A stretch of 64,000 bases of DNA from JAXGTO01 sp040774885 (GTDB lineage: Bacteria; Actinomycetota; Coriobacteriia; Coriobacteriales; Eggerthellaceae). The stretch is from contig JAXGTO010000001.1 in the NCBI GenBank assembly GCA_040774885.1, positions 62,001 to 126,000 on the forward strand. Reading direction: 5' to 3'. Under the pieces are notes generated by a model. The model had not been told where the DNA came from. It worked only from the letters and a program-made list of their open reading frames with translations, and ran no database searches. Both the position numbers and the translations under genes were made by a program. Every line of letters begins with the position of its first letter. Positions within the stretch are counted from its first letter, which is position 1. Of the stretch, positions 51,976 to 60,892 are shown piece after piece.

Positions 51976-53835
51976 CTATGCCACAAACTTCTCAGCGTAG
52001 ACGAACATGAGCGTAGCGAAGAGCAGCATTACGCCGACTCCGAAGCAGATGCCTTCGGTAACGTTGCGGTTGCGAGGTACGGGGAACTTGAAATTGAGGC
52101 ACAGGGCGAAGAATGGGAGCAGCAAAGGTAGCAGATAGCGTCCCTGCACTCCGGCGATGCTGGACGATCCCACGGAATTGAAGCTGATATAGAGGGCGGT
52201 AATGATGAGTCCCAGAGTAACAGCGCAGCTAGCAAACGATGCAATCCAATAGTGCGGCTTTGCAAAAGAGCGGGAGTCTTTAGCCCGGCTTGCCAATGCA
52301 ACGAGCGGCAAGGCTAAAATGTAAAGTCTTCCAATATTGATGCATGCTTCTTGGTTTGAAAATGCAGGATAAGCAAGCGCGGTTATATGCATGCCGGCTT
52401 CGTTAATGTTTCCCAGCTCGGCTTGGCACCACTGGAGCACCGTTAGCAGATAAGTGATTGGGTTGGACAGGATGAAGGAAATCTGCCCAGATGAATTGAC
52501 CCCCTCTGACCCCCGCAAATCGGTAGGAGCTCCATTGAACAGCATGGGAACAGCGAAGGTGGCCATTACGGCTGCCGTCGATGCGATGACGGCGATGCGC
52601 CAGTGCGCGGGTTTCACTTTTCCGGTGAGTTTAGACTTCGGCATTACCAGCAATATCAGCATAAGCGGGAAATATACTGCCTTCGGTCCCAAGCCCAAGA
52701 CGAATGCGGCAATGATTTTGAAAGCATCCGAAGGCCTAAGTGGTTCGTTGCGTTGCAAAACGCCGATATAACAGGCGAATCCATATATGGTGCAAGCAGT
52801 GAGCCAGGGATCGTACGAATAATTTGATGCTAAGAAAATGCAGACAGGCAGTAGGGCGATGAATGCCGCCAGGGCTTTTTTCGATACAAGCTTTCGGATG
52901 CCCATGAAGACCATGATTGCATAGAAGAGCAAGTTGGCGAATTTTCCGAGGGCATATTGAATGCTGAATGAAGCATGGAGCAAGCGACCCACCCAGAGAC
53001 CGACAGCGCTGGGGATGTACCCAATGGAAGAGTAGGCAATGGGTGACAAATTGAGAGATGTCTGGTTGTCTTTCTGAACAACCGGATTGTCGGAATCGCC
53101 TGTTTCATCCATTTGGTCACGCTGAGAATCAAGGGTGGAAAGGCTGTAATACTCCTCTTGAGGGGATAGAGTCAAATAGCTGGTAAGATTTGTAATCGAT
53201 ATGTCGGCTGTTGTGTAATCTGCCCGACCGAGATATGAAATCGATACCGATTGATCGTAGTGGATCTGGTCGTCCCAAGAAACGACAGATGAAACCGGGG
53301 CGTTGAAGCAGAGGAACGACCCGAACAACAGGGCGGCAAGCAGGAAGAACCATTCCAATTTGCGAAACAGGTGCTGCCTGAATATCGCCATTGCTGCTAT
53401 CACGATTGCAAGCGAAACACACAGCCAAGTGAGCGGCAATGGTTCTGAAAACTCAGTGGTAATCGTTATAAGAGCGGATACGGCTGTTCCGCAAAGAATC
53501 CCAATTGCCAATACGGCAAGAACGCGTTTGCCATTCTTTGCAAAAAAACTCTTTAGCACGGATAACGCTTTTGAAAGCCTATCACGCCAATCGAAATGGA
53601 TGGAAAGCATCAAGAAGAAAAACGAGATAACGGTAAATATCGCAATACGGCGTAAACTCCAGTCATCCAAGTTGACGACGCTTTGGAGCGGAGCGCCAAA
53701 CAGCGTGCCGGCTTCCAAGACAATGCCGCAGGCCAAGGAAGCAGCGACGTAGAGCACGACGGTTTTCGCGTTATGAGAGCGCGCGGCGGCGCTAGTCGTG
53801 TTCGGTGATGCATGCCGGTCGTGTTCAGCGGTCAT
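51976..53835 (-). CDS. DUF2142-like multispan membrane protein
   Basis: The 619-residue protein has about 12-13 hydrophobic helices. The first loop contains SVVSWDDQIHYDQS, the conserved D-x-x-x-H-Y element of DUF2142, and a later AYSSIGYIPSAVGLWVGR motif. DUF2142 proteins sit in O-antigen and capsule loci and have a GT-C-like layout, so an extracytoplasmic glycosyltransferase or polymerase role is likely but unproven. aaggggag precedes the ATG. It shares its promoter core with galE. Confidence 0.82.
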   Translation of the reverse strand: MTAEHDRHASPNTTSAAARSHNAKTVVLYVAASLACGIVLEAGTLFGAPLQSVVNLDDWSLRRIAIFTVISFFFLMLSIHFDWRDRLSKALSVLKSFFAKNGKRVLAVLAIGILCGTAVSALITITTEFSEPLPLTWLCVSLAIVIAAMAIFRQHLFRKLEWFFLLAALLFGSFLCFNAPVSSVVSWDDQIHYDQSVSISYLGRADYTTADISITNLTSYLTLSPQEEYYSLSTLDSQRDQMDETGDSDNPVVQKDNQTSLNLSPIAYSSIGYIPSAVGLWVGRLLHASFSIQYALGKFANLLFYAIMVFMGIRKLVSKKALAAFIALLPVCIFLASNYSYDPWLTACTIYGFACYIGVLQRNEPLRPSDAFKIIAAFVLGLGPKAVYFPLMLILLVMPKSKLTGKVKPAHWRIAVIASTAAVMATFAVPMLFNGAPTDLRGSEGVNSSGQISFILSNPITYLLTVLQWCQAELGNINEAGMHITALAYPAFSNQEACINIGRLYILALPLVALASRAKDSRSFAKPHYWIASFASCAVTLGLIITALYISFNSVGSSSIAGVQGRYLLPLLLPFFALCLNFKFPVPRNRNVTEGICFGVGVMLLFATLMFVYAEKFVA

Positions 53836-53952
53836 TATTTCTATTCTCCCCTTGAAAGTAAATGCGTTTGGTCGTGCAGATCGTAGGCGTGGGGTTTTTC
53901 CGTAGTGCTTTTATTGAGCACATCGTCCCTGTTGGTTGCTTTAAACGGCAAT

Positions 53953-53966
53953 AGCATACCAAATGC
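53953..53966 (-). promoter_or_regulatory. Extended -10 promoter of the DUF2142 gene
   Basis: The same gcatttggtatgct sequence as at galE lies about 118 nt before the ATG on the minus strand. No other element is obvious in the 160-bp gap. Confidence 0.4.
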
Positions 53967-53995
53967 CAACTGTCTGGGTTCAGCCGACATCGGCG

Positions 53996-55246
53996 TTATA
54001 TTTCGGCTTTGTTCTGAGAACGGGTTCTTAGTATTCGCCATAGTCCCAAAGCGAAACCGACACCGGCTCCGGTAATAATTGCAAAATTGATGCCATTCAT
54101 ATAGAACAGCGGAATGTAGATCAGAGCGCTGCCGATGGAGCATGCAAGTGCAATTGCATTGCATGCCAGCAGCCAATGCATATCGCGCACCACAATGAGA
54201 ACATCGTCGATATACATCAATAGGCCGATGCATCCGGTGGCGATGAGTACATAGGGGAAAAGATATATTGAGCTTGCAATGGACTCGCCATATACCATTT
54301 GCAGGAGCGGCCCGCCAAAGGCTGAAAGTACTGCAATAAGCAGGGCAATTACTGCCACCATGATGGTCAAGATTCGGGTGAAGGATGCATGGAAGGATCG
54401 CTCGCTTTGGTGGATCCAGGCGCGCGTAAGAGCGCCGATTGCTGGCATATACAGGTAGGTTGCTGCCACTTGCACCAGCACTGCGGGTGTGGCCACAGCG
54501 GCATATATCCCCAAGGCATCATCGCCAAAGGTCAAGCCGAAATACTGGCGAACTACTGACACTACGGCATTGGCGCACAGGCTCGCTAACATAGCTGGCA
54601 AGCAGATACGCGCTAGGCTTATGGCCGACTTCGGTTTGATGGAAGGGCGAACTGAACCGAACAGGTGCACATGGGGGAGATCGAATAGAAGCGTTACGCA
54701 CATGCAGCATAGGGCCATGCTTATGATGGCTATGTTCAGGCTGGCTCCTGCCACCAACGGTGTGCAAAAAGCAGTAAGCGATACGAATCCCCTAATTAGC
54801 TGACTTTTACCGATGTAGTCCATGCGCTCGTTCTTCTGATAGATACCGTAGATCACATCAGAAAAAGTCTCGTCTGCTTTGAACAGTAGGTAGAGCATGG
54901 AAGCAAGCAGTAGGCTGGAATCAGTTCCGATTGCCAGTAAGTATAAAAAACAAAACAATGCACCGCCCACGATAGTGATGAAACGAAAAGCGATGTAATT
55001 TTGCGAGCTGAACTGCCCTTCAAGGTCCGAAACCTGGTAGGTGCGTATTTTGTATAGCGCAATAGAAGCGAAGATAATCCCCGCCGACATGGCGAAGGCT
55101 AAAATGCCGGAGTTCCCATACCCTGTTGAAAGAGTTACCACCAGAACCGTGGTTAGCCATTGACAACCCAGATAGAACAAGCACCCGATGGAGTTCCATA
55201 GGGTGTTCTGTTTCAGGCTAAGGGCTTCTGTCTTGCTGTTAGGCAT
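53996..55246 (-). CDS. Wzx-like polysaccharide flippase (MATE/PST superfamily)
   Basis: The 416-residue protein has 12 or so hydrophobic helices. The N-terminus SLKQNTLWNSIGCLFYLGCQWLTTVLVV is typical of polysaccharide flippases of Gram-positive clusters, which move undecaprenyl-linked repeats outward. ATG 55246 is preferred because the family normally begins here and a TATACT -10 box ends 7 nt upstream (leaderless). ATG 55291 is in frame but lies before that box. It is the third export route in this locus. Confidence 0.87.
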   Translation of the reverse strand: MPNSKTEALSLKQNTLWNSIGCLFYLGCQWLTTVLVVTLSTGYGNSGILAFAMSAGIIFASIALYKIRTYQVSDLEGQFSSQNYIAFRFITIVGGALFCFLYLLAIGTDSSLLLASMLYLLFKADETFSDVIYGIYQKNERMDYIGKSQLIRGFVSLTAFCTPLVAGASLNIAIISMALCCMCVTLLFDLPHVHLFGSVRPSIKPKSAISLARICLPAMLASLCANAVVSVVRQYFGLTFGDDALGIYAAVATPAVLVQVAATYLYMPAIGALTRAWIHQSERSFHASFTRILTIMVAVIALLIAVLSAFGGPLLQMVYGESIASSIYLFPYVLIATGCIGLLMYIDDVLIVVRDMHWLLACNAIALACSIGSALIYIPLFYMNGINFAIITGAGVGFALGLWRILRTRSQNKAEI

Positions 55247-55253
55247 GATGTCG

Positions 55254-55259
55254 AGTATA
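55254..55259 (-). promoter_or_regulatory. -10 box (TATACT) 7 nt before the flippase ATG
   Basis: On the minus strand TATACT then 7 nt then ATG, the same spacing as before the first LCP gene. No ribosome-binding site is present, so a leaderless message is likely. Confidence 0.45.
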
Positions 55260-55411
55260 GAGCCGTTTGGCAACTTTACGACGAACTTCATAGCGTAGAC
55301 GGAACTTGACGTAGCAAAAATACCCGATGGCAGTATCGCAGAGCATTACTTTACGATTCTTCGGAAACGCTTGCAGCCGATGTCGATTTGCCAAAATGAA
55401 AACAGACCAAT

Positions 55412-56212
55412 TCAGCTGACGTTGTTGCTTTTTTCTCCTTGGGAATAGATTCGATTGATGGCATGGGCAATGGGTGCAGGCCAAAATCTGCGGAACATCT
55501 CGAAGTCTTCTTGCCCTCGTTCGCCGTCTTCAATAATGGCCGTGGTTTCGCTTCCCTTGTGAATCCGATGGTACATAAGGATGGCATCGTCATAAAGGAA
55601 ATCACCTTGGTAATCAGCGATGCGGGCCCATGCATCCCAGTCTAGATTGCTTTTCATGCCGGCGATGAAAATAGGGTCGGGCAGATTTCGGCAAGCCAGG
55701 GTTACTGAAGGGCAGCAGATGGCGGAACCAAGTGATAGGATACGTCGACGCACGAATTGGCTGCCGGCAAAGCGTCCCGATTTTAGTGGCGCTAGCATCT
55801 TGCGCTTGGTGGAAAGCAGTCTATTATCGTCAACTTGCTTGCTGTCGCGCAGTTCGCCATAGTTACTGAAAAAAATGAGGGGATGTTTAGAAGCCTCCAG
55901 AAGCAAGCGAGCATGTTCAGCATAGTTGGGGCAGTAAGTGTCGTCTTGATGTGCAATGGTAACGAAGGGTGCATTGGCGGTTGCAACGGCAAAGTTCCAG
56001 TCGCTACCGATGCCGGGAGCACCTGGGTTCACCACCAAAGGCACGCTGTATTTCGAGGCTTGCTCTTCAATATGGGCATTGGGGGTTGCTGTGGTGATGA
56101 TGACGCGGGAATGGACCGTCTGAGCCATCAAGCTATCGAGGCAATCTCCCAGGAACGGACTCTCTTTGTATGCTGTGACCGCAAAGACATGATCCGACCA
56201 AATATCATTCAT
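55412..56212 (-). CDS. GT2-like glycosyltransferase
   Basis: The 266-residue protein starts HVFAVTAYKESPFLGDCLDSLMAQT, has TATPNAHIEEQA and VTIAHQDDTYCPNY, where the latter is the DxD-like site. It is a small single-domain GT-A enzyme without membrane span. Sugar and acceptor are unknown. It follows the DUF2304 gene by 9 nt in a minus-strand group with the DPM1-like gene. Confidence 0.8.
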   Translation of the reverse strand: MNDIWSDHVFAVTAYKESPFLGDCLDSLMAQTVHSRVIITTATPNAHIEEQASKYSVPLVVNPGAPGIGSDWNFAVATANAPFVTIAHQDDTYCPNYAEHARLLLEASKHPLIFFSNYGELRDSKQVDDNRLLSTKRKMLAPLKSGRFAGSQFVRRRILSLGSAICCPSVTLACRNLPDPIFIAGMKSNLDWDAWARIADYQGDFLYDDAILMYHRIHKGSETTAIIEDGERGQEDFEMFRRFWPAPIAHAINRIYSQGEKSNNVS

Positions 56213-56221
56213 TGGAGATTC

Positions 56222-56629
56222 CTATCGAATCTTGCCAGGTTGGTTTGGTCGCTCCAGTTCTTGCGCTGCCTTCTTGGAGGCGTCTCCAATGCGCTCATAG
56301 TGCTCAAGACGGTCGATGGCAACTTGCTGGCTGAGTTCCTTCACCTTGGTTTCGAGCTGCGACGTATGGCGGCTGGTGTAGAAGCACTTTACCAACAGCA
56401 CGAAGATGAAGAATAAGAAGATGAAATTGACTGGAGCGGATATTCCGGTAACATCCGCGCACCAACTGGCGATCTGCGGAAAGATGCTCAAAATGAGAAT
56501 GAGCAGCGAAAGGAAAATCCAGAACAGCGAGTCCTCGATGCGCATTTTCGATTTGCCTATGCCGCGCATCACAAAAGCGGCCAGGCAGATTGAAGCGATA
56601 ATCAATACTATGCGGAGAGCAAAAGACAT
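56222..56629 (-). CDS. DUF2304 family small membrane protein
   Basis: The 135-residue protein has three hydrophobic helices (residues 4-22, 34-52 and 66-84) and a charged coiled-coil tail. The pattern fits DUF2304, nearly always encoded beside a DPM1-like GT2, as it is here 14 nt downstream of one. The pair probably makes and handles a polyprenyl-phosphate sugar, with DUF2304 acting in the membrane; this is inferred from context. Confidence 0.82.
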   Translation of the reverse strand: MSFALRIVLIIASICLAAFVMRGIGKSKMRIEDSLFWIFLSLLILILSIFPQIASWCADVTGISAPVNFIFLFFIFVLLVKCFYTSRHTSQLETKVKELSQQVAIDRLEHYERIGDASKKAAQELERPNQPGKIR

Positions 56630-56643
56630 GGTCGATCACCTGC

Positions 56644-57336
56644 CTATCGGAAAAATTGGATGAACAGCACTGAGCAGATCATCCGTGCCATGTAGGATAC
56701 TGAGCTTTTGACATTGAGGTAGCTCTCACCGGCAATGCGTTCATCCATAGATACCTGCACCTCGGTGACGCGAGCTTGTTTTTTACGAATCAGATACGCC
56801 AACGTATCGGGCTCGGGTCCAAGGTTGGGTCCGAAGGCAAGTTCCTCGATCATTCGCTTGCCGTAGGCCCGCATTCCCGATGTCGGGTCGCTGATGGTCT
56901 GATGGCACGTGAGCTTGATCAGTGAAGAGATGATGTTGCTGCCCACCATGCGCATGCTCTTGGGCTTGTTTTCGGTTACGAATCGCGACCCGATGACGAT
57001 GTCGTTGCCAGGCATCGCAGATACCAGCGCATCCAGGCAATCTGCGCGATGTTGCCCATCGGCATCGAATTGAATTGCGCAATCGTAATCCATACGCTGG
57101 GCGTACTTTATGCCGGCTTGGAATGCTCCAGCCAAACCGAGATTGATGGGCAGGTCCAAGAACCGATATCCGCGTCTGCGGCAAATATCGGCCGTGGCGT
57201 CTTTGGATCCGTCGTTGATGACCAGATAATCGTAGTTTGCGTAGTCATTGCGAATCTCGTCGACAACGCGCTCGATGTTCTCTGCCTCGTTGTAGGCAGG
57301 GATTATCAGAAGAGTTCTCGGCCGCCGCTCTCTCAT
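56644..57336 (-). CDS. DPM1-like polyprenyl-phosphate GT2 glycosyltransferase
   Basis: The 230-residue protein has LLIIPAYNEAENIERVV, YLVINDGSKDAT, LGLAGAFQAGIKYA and FDADGQHRADCLD, a classical dolichol-phosphate-mannose-synthase-like core, and ends with a hydrophobic-basic segment. It should transfer a sugar to undecaprenyl phosphate. ATG 57336 fits the family's start; ATG 57372 overlaps the upstream gene. Its partner is the DUF2304 protein. Confidence 0.9.
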   Translation of the reverse strand: MRERRPRTLLIIPAYNEAENIERVVDEIRNDYANYDYLVINDGSKDATADICRRRGYRFLDLPINLGLAGAFQAGIKYAQRMDYDCAIQFDADGQHRADCLDALVSAMPGNDIVIGSRFVTENKPKSMRMVGSNIISSLIKLTCHQTISDPTSGMRAYGKRMIEELAFGPNLGPEPDTLAYLIRKKQARVTEVQVSMDERIAGESYLNVKSSVSYMARMICSVLFIQFFR

Positions 57337-57355
57337 GTCAATCCGTTCTTGTAGA

Positions 57356-59866
57356 TTACGAACAGGGCACATCGTACTTGAGCCTAAAGTAGTTGGTGCA
57401 TAGATTCGGATTCATATAAGGATCGCCTTCGACGTAATATTCAGCCCATCGATAATGTATGTACGAACTTTCTTTGAAGAAGCGCAACTTTTTGCTCGCA
57501 TCAGTCTCGCTGCCTCTTGAAAGGGATTCGTAATGGTAAAGCTCAACTTCAGGCGTATATACGATTAACTTGCCTATTTCGCGCAACTTCAGACAAAAGT
57601 CGACGTCGTTATAGGCAACGGCAAGGGTTTCGGTGAAGCCGTTGACGGCATTGAATGACTCTTTGGAGGTCATCAGACACGCCGCAGTTACTGCACTGCA
57701 GTTTCGCGTGGCATCGCCAAAGGCGAAAAATCCCCAGTTGCTTTTTGGAAGCCGGATATTGAAGTGTCCCGCAATGCCACAGTCGGGTCCGATGACGACA
57801 CCCTCATGTTGAACGGTGTCGTCTTTGTACAGCAAACGTACACCGACGGCTCCAACTTCGCTGCGCAGGCAATGCCCGAGCATGCGTTCTATCCAGTCGG
57901 GGGAGATAAGCTCGGTGTCGTTGTTGAGCAAAAGGAAATAATCTCCCCTTGCGTTTTGGACGCCGAAATTAATGAGCTTGGAAAAATTGAACTCATTGCT
58001 CCAATACACTACGCGCACACGCGAATCTTGCGATTCGATCTGCTTGTAGTAATCAAATATTTCTTGTTCAGTGCTGTTGTTTTCCACAATGATTATTTCG
58101 AAGTTATCGTAGGTGGATTTCTGCAGAATAGACGAGATGCAGGTTTCGATAATCGGCCTGCAGTCTTTGTTGGGAATGACGATGGAAACCAAAGGGCGGT
58201 TATCTGGAAGCAAGTAACGGACATCGTAGGTGAAGGGACGTCGAGATAGACTTACTTCAGCGGGAATGCCGAGCCTGTCCAAGTGTTCTTGCACGGCGCG
58301 AATGCCGGCTTTGCTTGCATAGGGCTTAGTGTCGGCATTGGCTGCCGTTGAGTTCTCGGTCATTCTCCAGTGATACAGAATTTTTGGAACATGATGGATA
58401 TGACGCGCGATTTCTGAAATGCGAAGAGCGACATTGTGATCTTGGGCACCGTCGTAGACGCTGGTAGGTTTATCGATTGTAGCTAGCGATGAAGCGCGAA
58501 CCGCCATCATATGGCAAAGGAAGTTGTTGTTTCGCAAGAGGTCGATGCTGAAGTCGGGCTTGAAGAAGGCGTCAATATGCTTTCCGTCCGGAGTCAGCTT
58601 GTCTTCGTCGCAATAGAGCATATCGGTATCGGGATGGTCATTGACGGCTTTTGCGTACTCAAACAAGATGTCAGGCTCGATGGTGTCGTCGTGATCGAAG
58701 AACACGATGAAGTCACCCGTGGCGGCAGCGATTCCTTCATTGGTGTTTTCGGTAATGCCCAGATTATTATCAAGGCGAATTTCTATTATGCGATCGTCGA
58801 AATCGCAACGTGCCCGAACAGCTGATTTCAGTGCTTGGTCTTCGGGACTGGCATTGACCAGCAGCAGCTCCCATTTGCCATAGCTTTGCTCGGTAACGGA
58901 TTCGACCATAGCTTCGAATAAATCGATGGGGGTTTTGTACAAAGGGACGATGATGCTGAACAACGGCATGTCGGTAAAAACAATGTGCCGTTGTTTTTCT
59001 AGTGCACCTGCGCCTGTTTTGTGCTTTTTGAACCACTCGTCATAAACGGGGTCTATGCCAGCATTGCATGTCATGACATAACCCCGATTGAGGACACCTT
59101 CGTATGCGTGATGCTCCGTAACGCAGAACCCCTTAAGATGAGACGAACCAGTGTCTCTTGCAGAAAATCCGACGGCTTCGAGACCATTGGGTATAAGGAC
59201 GGAGTATTGCAGTTCACGCAATTGCAAATCGTTTGATAACGATGAAACAACCACCTCGTTGCTGAGCAAAATGGGATTGATTGCGATGGAATGGCCATTG
59301 CCATCAAAACAGGTGATATCAAGCTTCGAGTCTTCGAAGCGCGGCATCCAAACGGCGATGCGCGCTAATAGTTGGTCGCAATCTTCGATAGCTTCTATCA
59401 GTTCGATATTGATGCGATCGTACTCTTCGATTTTATCGTAGTCGCGAATGAGGCCTGTAAGTCCTTTTCGCAAGCGGTAATTCAATCGTGATTCCCATTT
59501 GGCGAGATCCATGTTCTGCATGAAGGAGCTAGAATCGACGACAGTTCCGTCTTCGTTGCGAACCTCAAGGGTGTTTTCCAAGGTGCCTTTGGTTAGAAGC
59601 GGAGTGATGAAAACGAGGTCATATCCCTCTTTGCCATCGGTGGTTGGGAGTAGGAAATACTGAGAGGGGAGCTTGTCGCCCGAAGTGCTGGCAGATACCG
59701 AATGAAGCTTAGAAATGTCTTCGACACCTTTTACGCGCAATCTGGTGTATATCTTACCGTCGCCACGACACGTTCCTTCGTTAGAGATATTCATGAAGCC
59801 CCTTGTGTTGCCAATAATGTCATTAACTTGAAAACTATACCCGAACCGGCCATTGTTGGCATTCAT
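57356..59866 (-). CDS. Large two-module GT2 glycosyltransferase (rhamnosyltransferase-like)
   Basis: The 836-residue protein has an N-terminal beta-rich region of about 300 residues and two GT2 modules. Module 1 begins at about residue 305 (FSIIVPLYKTPIDLF, FFDHDDTIEPD) and module 2 near 565 (VSIVIPNKDCRPII, IIVENNSTEQE, LLLNNDTELISPDW, AVAYNDVDFC). The latter pattern (NNDTE, then YNDVDFCLKL) is seen in rhamnosyltransferases and O-antigen GTs, so rhamnose transfer from the adjacent rml pathway is plausible. ATG 59866 is preferred over an earlier TTG. It is divergent from rmlA. Confidence 0.86.
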   Translation of the reverse strand: MNANNGRFGYSFQVNDIIGNTRGFMNISNEGTCRGDGKIYTRLRVKGVEDISKLHSVSASTSGDKLPSQYFLLPTTDGKEGYDLVFITPLLTKGTLENTLEVRNEDGTVVDSSSFMQNMDLAKWESRLNYRLRKGLTGLIRDYDKIEEYDRINIELIEAIEDCDQLLARIAVWMPRFEDSKLDITCFDGNGHSIAINPILLSNEVVVSSLSNDLQLRELQYSVLIPNGLEAVGFSARDTGSSHLKGFCVTEHHAYEGVLNRGYVMTCNAGIDPVYDEWFKKHKTGAGALEKQRHIVFTDMPLFSIIVPLYKTPIDLFEAMVESVTEQSYGKWELLLVNASPEDQALKSAVRARCDFDDRIIEIRLDNNLGITENTNEGIAAATGDFIVFFDHDDTIEPDILFEYAKAVNDHPDTDMLYCDEDKLTPDGKHIDAFFKPDFSIDLLRNNNFLCHMMAVRASSLATIDKPTSVYDGAQDHNVALRISEIARHIHHVPKILYHWRMTENSTAANADTKPYASKAGIRAVQEHLDRLGIPAEVSLSRRPFTYDVRYLLPDNRPLVSIVIPNKDCRPIIETCISSILQKSTYDNFEIIIVENNSTEQEIFDYYKQIESQDSRVRVVYWSNEFNFSKLINFGVQNARGDYFLLLNNDTELISPDWIERMLGHCLRSEVGAVGVRLLYKDDTVQHEGVVIGPDCGIAGHFNIRLPKSNWGFFAFGDATRNCSAVTAACLMTSKESFNAVNGFTETLAVAYNDVDFCLKLREIGKLIVYTPEVELYHYESLSRGSETDASKKLRFFKESSYIHYRWAEYYVEGDPYMNPNLCTNYFRLKYDVPCS

Positions 59867-59943
59867 CTTCTGCAAAACTGCATTGGCACTATCAAGTGTA
59901 GACGCATTTCGTGGACATGAAGGTATGAGGCCATCCGTTGGGA

Positions 59944-59949
59944 TAGAAT
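59944..59949 (+). promoter_or_regulatory. -10 box (TAGAAT) of the rml operon
   Basis: TAGAAT lies 37 nt before the rmlA ATG; agggag is the ribosome-binding site. No good -35 was seen. Confidence 0.35.
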
Positions 59950-59986
59950 GCAGATATTACGCATGCATATACGATTAGGGAGCACC

Positions 59987-60892
59987 ATGAAGGGCATCAT
60001 TCTGGCCGGCGGTTCCGGCACTCGGCTCTACCCGCTTACCACGGTAACCAGCAAGCAGCTGTTGCCGGTATACGACAAGCCGATGATCTTCTATCCGCTT
60101 TCCACGCTCATGTTGGCGGGCATCAAGGACATCCTCATCATTTCCACGCCAAACGACCTTCCCAAGTTCGAGAGCCTGCTGGGCGATGGCAGCCAATACG
60201 GAATCAGCCTTTCGTATGCCGTGCAGCCTTCTCCCGATGGGTTGGCCCAGGCATTCATCATCGGCGAGGACTTCATCGATGGCGACAGTTGCGCCTTGGT
60301 TTTGGGCGACAATATCTTCTATGGCAATGGCCTGGGACGCCATCTCACGCGTGCTGTCGAAGGAGCCCAAGGCGGCGGAGCCACCGTATTCGGTTATTAC
60401 GTGGACGACCCCGAGCGCTACGGTGTGGTCGAATTCGACGATGAAGGCAAGGCGGTTTCCATTGAAGAAAAGCCCGAGCACCCCAAGAGCAACTACGCTG
60501 TAACCGGCTTGTATTTCTATGACAACCGCGTGTGCGAAATGGCCAAGAAGGTGAAGCCTTCCGCCCGCGGCGAGCTTGAGATCACCACGCTGAACGAAAT
60601 GTATTTGGCCGACGGCAGCCTGAATGTGGTCACTTTGGGACGCGGCTATGCTTGGTTGGATACGGGCACCATGGACAGCTTGTTTGAAGCAGGCAATTTT
60701 GTGCGCACCATCGAACGCAGCCAGGGCATCATGGTGTCGGTCATCGAAGACATCGCCTATGGCAATGGCTGGATCAGCCGCGATACGCTTCTGGCTGCCG
60801 CCAAGCAGTACGGCAAGAGCCCCTATGGCCAGCATTTGCAGAAGGTCGCTGACAACAAGATCATCGAAGCCAAGGAGTCCGACAACCGATGA
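59987..60892 (+). CDS. rmlA: Glucose-1-phosphate thymidylyltransferase
   Basis: The 301-residue enzyme makes dTDP-glucose from dTTP and glucose-1-phosphate. It starts MKGIILAGGSGTRLYPLT, has SKQLLPVYDKPMIFYPLSTLM, LVLGDNIFYG and AWLDTGTMDSL, all RmlA motifs, and is close to the usual 290-295 residues. ATG 59987 fits the family start and has agggag. It overlaps rmlD by 4 nt (ATGA), heading rmlA-rmlD-rmlB-rmlC. Confidence 0.97.
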   Translation: MKGIILAGGSGTRLYPLTTVTSKQLLPVYDKPMIFYPLSTLMLAGIKDILIISTPNDLPKFESLLGDGSQYGISLSYAVQPSPDGLAQAFIIGEDFIDGDSCALVLGDNIFYGNGLGRHLTRAVEGAQGGGATVFGYYVDDPERYGVVEFDDEGKAVSIEEKPEHPKSNYAVTGLYFYDNRVCEMAKKVKPSARGELEITTLNEMYLADGSLNVVTLGRGYAWLDTGTMDSLFEAGNFVRTIERSQGIMVSVIEDIAYGNGWISRDTLLAAAKQYGKSPYGQHLQKVADNKIIEAKESDNR

